From assembly GCA_034926415.1 (NCBI GenBank), contig JAYFRC010000091.1:1-19413 (forward strand): DNA of 19,413 bases. Reading direction: 5' to 3'. This document shows, in pieces, positions 14,234 to 19,413 of this stretch (its first letter is position 1; every line of letters begins with the position of its first letter). This stretch comes from JAYFRC01 sp034926415. GTDB lineage: Bacteria > Bacillota > Clostridia > Oscillospirales > Oscillospiraceae. The notes under the pieces were generated by a model. It had not been told where the DNA came from and ran no database searches. It was given only the letters and a program-made list of their open reading frames with translations. The position numbers and the translations under genes were made by a program.

Positions 14234-14893
14234 ATGAAAGAGAAAAAAGAAAACAAGTTTTTATTTGTTTTCAACCACGCGGAAGAATTCATTATAGTCG
14301 GAATGTTCGCCGCTATGGTCGTCATTATTTTCATTCAGGTCATAATGCGCTATGTGTTCGATAATTCCCTCGTTTGGTCCGAGGAATTCGGCAAATTCAT
14401 GTTCATATGGATAACATGGCTCGGAATCAGTCTCGGCGAGAGGTACGGCGAGCATATAAAAATAACCATGCTCGTTGACAAACTGCCGTTCAAGATAGCC
14501 CAGCTGTGCAACATACTTTCGGAAATTATCGTAATAGGCATATGCTTCGTTACGTTCTACTACGGCGTCTCTCTCGTAGGTTCACAATGGGGCACCCACT
14601 ATACCGGAATCAAAATAAGCGTCAGCTGGGGCTATCTCGCGGTGGTCGTCGGCTGCGGGCTTATGATGATACGAAGCGTTGTCGGAACAGCGTATTCGAT
14701 CCGCGCGCTGATAACCGGAAAACAGCCTCCCGCGCCTCCCGAGGACCCGTCAGTTGAGCTTGGAAAAGTTGAAGCCATCGGCGGAGACGACGCTTCATCC
14801 GCTTCCGACTCATCCGACTCTTCCGGTTCTTCAGGATCATCCGGCTCCTCCGACTCCAATGACGGCGACACGAAAGGCGGTGAGGGCAAATGA
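14234..14893 (+). CDS. dctQ: TRAP transporter small membrane subunit (DctQ family)
   Basis: 219 residues with four transmembrane helices: near EEFIIVGMFAAMVVIIFIQV, GKFMFIWITWLGISLG, SEIIVIGICFVTFYYGVSLV and WGYLAVVVGCGLMMI. The VIMRYVFDNSLVWSEEF stretch between helices 1 and 2 is the family hallmark. DctQ packs against DctM in the membrane. ATG 14234 gives the usual MKEKKEN-type cytoplasmic start; GGGGAGG is 13 nt upstream, a rather long spacing. The alternative TTG at 14180 would add 18 residues. After helix 4 there is an unusual tail of about 55 residues, PAPPEDPS followed by a Ser/Asp/Gly-rich low-complexity run. The stop overlaps the dctM start (ATGA). Confidence 0.9.
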   Translation: MKEKKENKFLFVFNHAEEFIIVGMFAAMVVIIFIQVIMRYVFDNSLVWSEEFGKFMFIWITWLGISLGERYGEHIKITMLVDKLPFKIAQLCNILSEIIVIGICFVTFYYGVSLVGSQWGTHYTGIKISVSWGYLAVVVGCGLMMIRSVVGTAYSIRALITGKQPPAPPEDPSVELGKVEAIGGDDASSASDSSDSSGSSGSSGSSDSNDGDTKGGEGK

Positions 14894-16206
14894 CAGCAGC
14901 TCTCGTATTGCTCCTCGTAATGTTTGCAATGCTGGCAATAGGCGTTCCCGTCGGTTTCGCGATAGGTGGAGCGTCGATGATAGCAATGTGGTTTTGCTCA
15001 GACCTTAACATGGTCGTCAATGCCCAATACTGTTATTCCGGCATATTCTCATTCACCGTAATGGCCATACCCTTCTTCATGCTCGCCGGAGCCCTTATGT
15101 CTACCGGCGGCATAGCGAGACGTATCGTGGATTTCGCATCCGCGCTTATCGGCTTCGTGACCGGAAGTCTAGGCTGCGTCACCATTCTGGCATGCATGTT
15201 TTTCGGCGCGCTGTGCGGCTCGGGCATGGCTACCACATCCGCCATCGGCGGAATGATGATACCCGAAATGAAGCGCAAGGGCTACCAACCATCCTACGCC
15301 GCGACGCTTGTCTGCTTCGGCGGAACGGTCGGCCCTATAATCCCACCCAGCCTTTCGTTCGTTCTCTATGGCGCATCCACAGGCGTTTCTGTCACAAAGC
15401 TCTTTCTCGCCGGAGTCATCCCCGGCATAATGATAGGTGTCGGTTTCATGCTGCTGAACATTTTCATGTGTCACAAGAGCAAGACCGATATGCGCGTAGC
15501 ACGCAAATTCCAGTATGAAGAAGTTCCAGCGGGCTATTACATCAAGAAGCGCCTGAAGCTTATTTGGACTACATTCAAAGACGGCGTCTGGGCGTTGCTT
15601 TCACCGGTCATTATTCTTGGCGGCATTTACTCTGGTATCTTCACTCCAACAGAAGCCGCATGTGTGTCCGTAGTTTACTCGATAATCATAAGCATGTTAG
15701 TGTACAGGGAAATGAACTTCAACGCTTTATTCAAAACTTTCCTCAGCGCTTCCATACTCAACGGCATCACATCCTTCCTGCTTGGATACTCAACGGTTTT
15801 CTCGACTTTCATGACTTTCGAAAAAGTTCCGCAGATGATTTCCGTATTCCTTACCACCGTTTCCGATAACCCTATCGTTATCCTGCTGATAATCAACGCG
15901 ATACTTCTTGTCGTAGGTTGCTTCCTCGACACCGTCCCCGCGATCATAGTCATGGCCCCGATGCTGTTGCCAACAATACAGTATTTCGGAATAGATCCTG
16001 TGCAATTCGGCGTCATCATGGCGGTCAACCTGGCCTTCGGCCTGTGCTCGCCTCCTTACGGCTGTAACCTGTTTGTAGGCGCCGCCGTCGCGAAGATAAA
16101 GATGGAAAGCATGTTCAAATGGGTGGTTCCGTTCTTTATAATCGCCATCATAATGTTGATGCTCATAACTTATATCCCCAAGCTTTCTCTGATGTTCCTG
16201 CCTTGA
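14890..16206 (+). CDS. dctM: TRAP transporter large membrane subunit (DctM family)
   Basis: 438 residues, about a dozen hydrophobic segments; the subunit forms the ion-coupled translocation path. Family motifs: AIPFFMLAGALMSTGGIARR (59-78), FFGALCGSGMATTSAIGGMM (104-123) and FGGTVGPIIPPSLSFVLYG (143-161), with GPIIPPS the most conserved. In the second half TPTEAACVSVVYS and CFLDTVPAIIVMAPMLLP with NLAFGLCSPPYG are also typical. Translationally coupled to dctQ by a 4-bp ATGA overlap. A 17-bp perfect-stem terminator follows, so this is the last gene of the kdd-kce-TRAP unit. Confidence 0.96.
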   Translation: MTAALVLLLVMFAMLAIGVPVGFAIGGASMIAMWFCSDLNMVVNAQYCYSGIFSFTVMAIPFFMLAGALMSTGGIARRIVDFASALIGFVTGSLGCVTILACMFFGALCGSGMATTSAIGGMMIPEMKRKGYQPSYAATLVCFGGTVGPIIPPSLSFVLYGASTGVSVTKLFLAGVIPGIMIGVGFMLLNIFMCHKSKTDMRVARKFQYEEVPAGYYIKKRLKLIWTTFKDGVWALLSPVIILGGIYSGIFTPTEAACVSVVYSIIISMLVYREMNFNALFKTFLSASILNGITSFLLGYSTVFSTFMTFEKVPQMISVFLTTVSDNPIVILLIINAILLVVGCFLDTVPAIIVMAPMLLPTIQYFGIDPVQFGVIMAVNLAFGLCSPPYGCNLFVGAAVAKIKMESMFKWVVPFFIIAIIMLMLITYIPKLSLMFLP

Positions 16207-16226
16207 TTGAAACCCCCTTATTATAA

Positions 16227-16268
16227 AAAGCAGGCACAAAGCGGCGTCCAACGCTTTGTGCCTGCTTT
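16227..16268 (+). terminator. intrinsic terminator of the kdd-kce-dctPQM unit
   Basis: AAAGCAGGCACAAAGCG (16227-16243) pairs with CGCTTTGTGCCTGCTTT (16252-16268) over 17 bp without mismatch, followed by ACTTTTG. It is 20 bp past the dctM stop. Confidence 0.92.
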
Positions 16269-16401
16269 ACTTTTGCCTCATGCACCTTTCTGAAAAGATA
16301 ATGTCCGCTTCCGGCTCTTGCAACGACCTTGCCGCTATTTTGAAATATCTTCCCGCAGAGTATGGTTCATTTCGACCGGACCCGGGTGGCCTTTTAAAAG
16401 C

Positions 16402-16456
16402 AAAAAAGTTGCCCCGCATGTGGCGCAGCCCTCTGTCTCTCACGCCGCCGCGGGGC
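16402..16456 (-). terminator. intrinsic terminator of the DUF4830 gene
   Basis: On the minus strand GCCCCGC (16456-16450) pairs with GCGGGGC (16417-16411), with inner GGCG/CGCC pairing possible, followed by AACTTTTTTG. It lies 10 bp past the stop. The 16269-16401 stretch between the two convergent terminators shows no gene. Confidence 0.75.
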
Positions 16457-16465
16457 TTTACCTAT

Positions 16466-16933
16466 TTATTCTGGATATTCAAGCCCCGCTATAAAGCCGT
16501 TTTCGCCGGAGGACAAAATATCTCCTGCAACGACCTCTCCGCCGCAGATGTAAATGTCCGCCTGTACTTCACCGCGTCCCCCGGGATAATTGGTAACTGA
16601 ATATGTGTAACGCTTGACATGCTTGCCGCAGGCTGAGGAAAGGTCAAGCCCCTGCTCTTTCTGAAGGTCGTTATAATCGGAGTAGGACTCGCCGAGAGTT
16701 TCCGGCAGGATAAGGTCAATCGTCTCTATCGGCTGCGGGCTTACGCTCCAGCCGAGTGATTCAAGATACGCGATGCGTCCGCCGTTGTCGTCGAGACTGG
16801 ATGTTTCCCGCGGCTGCGCGCCGCCGCGGCGAACAATGCCAACGAGCACGACGACGCAGCAGAGCACCACGCCAAGTACCAGCAGGATTATCACGGCTTT
16901 CTTTCTTGAAAACTTTGCGGTGAATATAAACAC
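16466..16933 (-). CDS. DUF4830 domain membrane-anchored protein, function unknown
   Basis: 155 residues. A basic N-terminus and one transmembrane helix (about 13-36, AVIILLVLGVVLCCVVVLVG) put the rest outside the cell. Residues 50-152 match what I know of DUF4830: RIAYLESLGWSVS, the ILPETLGESYSDYNDLQKEQ segment, GLDLS, GKHVKRYTYSVTNYPG and a final GEVVAGDILS. Its biochemical role is not known. The start is GTG at 16933, with GGGGGAG 7 nt upstream; the ATG at 16940 is out of frame. It is a single-gene unit, divergent from the pseudouridine synthase. Confidence 0.82.
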   Translation of the reverse strand: MFIFTAKFSRKKAVIILLVLGVVLCCVVVLVGIVRRGGAQPRETSSLDDNGGRIAYLESLGWSVSPQPIETIDLILPETLGESYSDYNDLQKEQGLDLSSACGKHVKRYTYSVTNYPGGRGEVQADIYICGGEVVAGDILSSGENGFIAGLEYPE

Positions 16934-17046
16934 GCGGCATCTCCCCCTCGCTTTTTTATATTCGCGGCCTGACCGGAATATGACTATGCGCGGAGAAGCG
17001 ATTTATGTTACAATGTGTTCATATTCATGAAACGGAGGGCACAGAT

Positions 17047-17772
17047 ATGCCGGTTTTGCGGCTCGACAAGCTCATAGCTTCCATGGGCAACTACTCACGC
17101 AGCGAGGTGAAGCGGCTCGTTAAAGAGGGGCGCATAACGGTGGACGGGAGACAGGCGCCGGCGGCCGACATGAAATGCGACGCAGAAAGCGCGCGTATAA
17201 CGATAGACGGCAGGCTTCTGACGTACAGCGCTCACACATATATAATAATGAACAAGCCGGCGGGATATCTCTCCGCCACCGAGGATAAAAACCGCGAGAC
17301 CGTGCTCGACCTGCTTCCAAAGGAGCTGAGAAACAGAGACCTGTTCCCGGTAGGGAGGCTCGACCGCGACACCGAGGGTCTGCTGCTTATAACAAACGAC
17401 GGAGAGATGGCGCACAGGCTGCTTTCGCCGAAGCACCATGTGGACAAGGTTTATTTTGCCCGCACCGCGGGAAGACTGACAGATGAAGACAGTGCGGCGT
17501 TTGAGCGGGGGATAACGCTTGAAGACGGCTTCAAGTGCATGCGCGCGGCGCTGGAGATTATTTCTTCGGGCGAGGAAAGCGAAGCGCTCGTGACAATCAG
17601 AGAGGGGAAATTCCACCAGGTCAAACGGATGATGGCGTCAAGGGGAACGCCGGTGAAATATCTCCGGAGACTTTCAATGGGCACTTTGAAAATCGACAAA
17701 ACGCTCGCCGGGGGCGAGTGGAGATATCTCACTGACAAAGAAATTGACGAACTGAAAAAATGCACCGAATAG
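17047..17772 (+). CDS. rRNA pseudouridine synthase, RsuA/RluB/E/F family
   Basis: 241 residues. An N-terminal S4 RNA-binding domain (LRLDKLIASMGNYSRSEVKR to about residue 60) is followed by the catalytic domain with MNKPAGYLSAT, the active-site motif GRLDRDTEGLLL (103-114, nucleophile Asp106), KVYFART and the C-terminal EGKFHQVKRM. The enzyme isomerises a specific uridine in rRNA; whether it acts on 16S (RsuA-like) or 23S (RluB-like) cannot be told. ATG 17047 follows GGAGG by 8 nt and matches the family N-terminus; the frame open from 17005 contains that ribosome binding site and is not used. Confidence 0.94.
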   Translation: MPVLRLDKLIASMGNYSRSEVKRLVKEGRITVDGRQAPAADMKCDAESARITIDGRLLTYSAHTYIIMNKPAGYLSATEDKNRETVLDLLPKELRNRDLFPVGRLDRDTEGLLLITNDGEMAHRLLSPKHHVDKVYFARTAGRLTDEDSAAFERGITLEDGFKCMRAALEIISSGEESEALVTIREGKFHQVKRMMASRGTPVKYLRRLSMGTLKIDKTLAGGEWRYLTDKEIDELKKCTE

Positions 17773-17833
17773 AAAGCCTAAGTCAAAACTATCAAAAAAT
17801 ACAAAGAGATTTGGTGAAAATAGAAATAAACTC

Positions 17834-17862
17834 TTGCAATATGTCGAGATAACCGATATAAT
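17834..17862 (+). promoter_or_regulatory. sigma-70 type promoter of the CdaR/PucR-type regulator and ftsE
   Basis: TTGCAA (17834-17839), a 17-bp spacer and TATAAT (17857-17862) predict a start near 17869 and a 108-nt leader. Confidence 0.82.
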
Positions 17863-17874
17863 ATCTATGCTTAG

Positions 17875-17922
17875 TTGTGAATTTGCACAATGTTAAAATG
17901 CACAAAAAACGCCGCGCGTTTT
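17875..17922 (+). promoter_or_regulatory. inverted repeats in the leader, possible operator
   Basis: TTGTG-AATTTG-CACAA (17875-17890) lies just downstream of the predicted start point, where a bound repressor would block transcription. A second hairpin, AAAACGC-CGC-GCGTTTT (17906-17922), follows. Autoregulation by the downstream helix-turn-helix protein is a guess. Confidence 0.4.
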
Positions 17923-17976
17923 AACTCCGCGGCAGGGATTCCAAAAATTTGATTAGAAGAATTGGAGGAAAGAGCG

Positions 17977-19065
17977 ATGTCGGGAAGGATTTTTCAAAAC
18001 ATCGTATTGCAGATGAAGGACACCACCGACCGCGTGGTCGGAGTTATCGACGCTGAGGGAACGGTCATTGCTTGCAGCGAGCTTTCCGGCATCGGACGCA
18101 AGTGGCCGGATTATGTGCCCGTCATAAACGCGGCAGAGGAATCGTGCACGGTCATTGAGGGAAAGACCTTCAAGGCGCTTTCCGGATGGGGCGCGCAGCT
18201 CGATTACGCGGTGTTTGCCGACGGCGCGGACACCCTTGCCCGCATGGTCTGCTCAATGGCGGCCGTCGCGCTTAACGCGGCGAAGGCCTATTATGAGGAA
18301 AAACACGACAAGGGCTCGTTTATCAAAAACATTATCTCCGACAACATATTGCTCGGAGATATCTATGTCCGAGCAAAGGAGCTTCATGTGACGACGGAGG
18401 TCTCAAGGGGCGTGTTCGTCATACGCCAGCTCGACAAGGCCGAATCGACTCCCATTGACGCTGTGCAGAGCCTTTTCTCCGACAGGCAGAACGATTTCGT
18501 CCTGAACGTCGGAGAGTCCGACGTCGCCCTCATCAAGCAGCTTCCCGACGGCGCGACCGAGAAGGATCTCATGAAGATAGCGACGCAGATAGAAGAAGCC
18601 ATGAACAGCGGCGAGATGAAGGTCATGATAGGCATCGGCACCGTCGCGAGCCATCTGCGCGATTTGGCAAAGTCCTACAAGGAAGCCCAGATAGCGATAG
18701 AGGTCGGAAAGGTGTTCGACACCGAACGCTCCATCATCAATTACGAGAACCTCGGCATAGGCCGGCTTATCTACCAGCTTCCGACTACCATGTGCGAGAT
18801 GTTTTTGCAGGAGGTTTTCAAAAAGAACCCCATCGACGCGCTCGATCAGGAGACGCTGTTCACCATCAACAAATTCTTTGAGAACAACCTCAACGTGTCG
18901 GAGACGGCGCGCAAGCTGTTCGTGCACAGAAACACTCTTGTTTACAGACTTGAAAAGATAAAGAAACTTACGGGGCTAGATCTTCGCGAGTTTGACGACG
19001 CGATAACGTTCAAGGTCGCGCTTATGGTAAAGAAATATCTTACCTCGCGTGGGATCGACGCCTGA
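17977..19065 (+). CDS. CdaR/PucR-type transcriptional regulator
   Basis: 362 residues. The N-terminal 130 or so residues look like a small-molecule sensing domain (RVVGVIDAEGTVIACSE start). Residues 145-265 resemble the GGDEF-like CdaR middle domain (MIGIGTVASHLRDLAKSYKE). The C-terminus has the PucR-type helix-turn-helix (LNVSETARKLFVHRNTLVYR, 305-324), followed by LEKIKKLTGLDLREFDDA. Relatives respond to sugar diacids, purines or amino acids; the ligand here is unknown. ATG 17977 follows GGAGG (17964-17968) by 8 nt; the TTG at 17962 overlaps the ribosome binding site. ftsE begins 23 nt after the stop with no terminator, so the two probably share a transcript. Confidence 0.9.
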   Translation: MSGRIFQNIVLQMKDTTDRVVGVIDAEGTVIACSELSGIGRKWPDYVPVINAAEESCTVIEGKTFKALSGWGAQLDYAVFADGADTLARMVCSMAAVALNAAKAYYEEKHDKGSFIKNIISDNILLGDIYVRAKELHVTTEVSRGVFVIRQLDKAESTPIDAVQSLFSDRQNDFVLNVGESDVALIKQLPDGATEKDLMKIATQIEEAMNSGEMKVMIGIGTVASHLRDLAKSYKEAQIAIEVGKVFDTERSIINYENLGIGRLIYQLPTTMCEMFLQEVFKKNPIDALDQETLFTINKFFENNLNVSETARKLFVHRNTLVYRLEKIKKLTGLDLREFDDAITFKVALMVKKYLTSRGIDA

Positions 19066-19088
19066 TTTTTTACGGAATTGAGGCAGAA

Positions 19089-19413
19089 ATGATTCGCTTA
19101 AAAGACGTTCAGCAGGAATACGACAACGGTACGAAAGCTCTGTCCAACGTGTCGCTCAGCATAGACGACGGGGAGTTTGTCTTTCTCGTCGGGCCTTCGG
19201 GGAGCGGCAAATCAACGATAATAAAACTGCTGACGGCGGAAATAGAGCCCTCGGCGGGAAAGATAATGGTAAACGGCTACAACCTGAACAATATCGCAGA
19301 GTGGCAGATACCTTATATGCGCCGCACGCTCGGCGTTATATTTCAGGACTTCCGCCTTATAGAAAAAAAGACCGTTTACGACAACCTTACGTTCGCGATG
19401 CGCTGCGTCGGCT
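19089..19413 (+). CDS. ftsE: cell division ATP-binding protein FtsE (3' end outside window)
   Basis: The first 108 codons are present. FtsE is the ATPase of the FtsEX complex, which couples the divisome to peptidoglycan hydrolases. Residues 31-42 VFLVGPSGSGKS form the Walker A motif, VIFQDFRLI (83-91) the Q-loop, and the order ALSNVSLSIDDGEFVF / TLGVIFQDFRLIEKKTVYDNL is specific to FtsE rather than other ABC ATPases. A GAGG site lies 5 nt before the ATG. ftsX would be expected just beyond the window. Confidence 0.93.
   Translation, partial: MIRLKDVQQEYDNGTKALSNVSLSIDDGEFVFLVGPSGSGKSTIIKLLTAEIEPSAGKIMVNGYNLNNIAEWQIPYMRRTLGVIFQDFRLIEKKTVYDNLTFAMRCVG

Noticed and set aside
16256..16600. Plus-strand frame after dctM
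   Set aside because: It overlaps two terminators and the antisense of the DUF4830 gene, and has no ribosome binding site or motif.

Overview
The window reads as a chromosomal segment from an anaerobic, low-to-mid GC Bacillota (Clostridia; my best guess is an Oscillospirales-type gut bacterium). This rests on the rpoC / L7Ae / rpsL / rpsG / fusA / tuf order, strong AGGAGG ribosome binding sites, a DUF4830 lipid-anchored or membrane protein, and lysine-fermentation and TRAP-transporter genes. The taxonomic guess is inference.

Region 1 (1-7640) is the end of the RNA polymerase locus and the str operon: the 3' part of rpoC with a terminator, a MATE efflux gene wedged in between, then a consensus sigma-70 promoter driving an L7Ae-family K-turn protein, rpsL, rpsG, fusA and tuf. 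The tuf gene is odd. It lacks 12 residues just before the DCPGH motif and carries a D-to-V change in domain 2, yet stays in frame. Behind its terminator lies a second, truncated copy of the tuf 3' end plus terminator, separated from the first by a block of three hairpins.

Region 2 (7651-16270) is a lysine-fermentation module. On the minus strand are a sigma-54 activator and kal (3-aminobutyryl-CoA ammonia-lyase). On the plus strand are kdd (3,5-diaminohexanoate dehydrogenase), kce (3-keto-5-aminohexanoate cleavage enzyme) and a three-gene TRAP transporter (dctP, dctQ, dctM). The sensor half of the activator (about 345 residues) is a collinear homologue of Kdd itself, so a copy of the pathway enzyme appears to have become the ligand sensor of the regulator. 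The 648-bp region between the kal and kdd starts holds three near-consensus -24/-12 sigma-54 promoters. They drive kal leftward, kdd rightward, and between them a roughly 62-nt transcript that ends at a strong intrinsic terminator and contains no gene, a candidate small RNA. Five copies of a TTCA-N4-TGAA palindrome sit about 100-150 bp upstream of the three predicted start points, where enhancer sites of a sigma-54 activator are expected. The activator itself has a sigma-70 type promoter. Together this looks like a self-contained, substrate-sensing lysine catabolism switch.

Region 3 (16400-19413) returns to housekeeping genes: a DUF4830 membrane protein (minus strand), an RsuA-family 16S/23S rRNA pseudouridine synthase, a CdaR/PucR-type regulator with a clear sigma-70 promoter, and the first 108 codons of ftsE running off the end.
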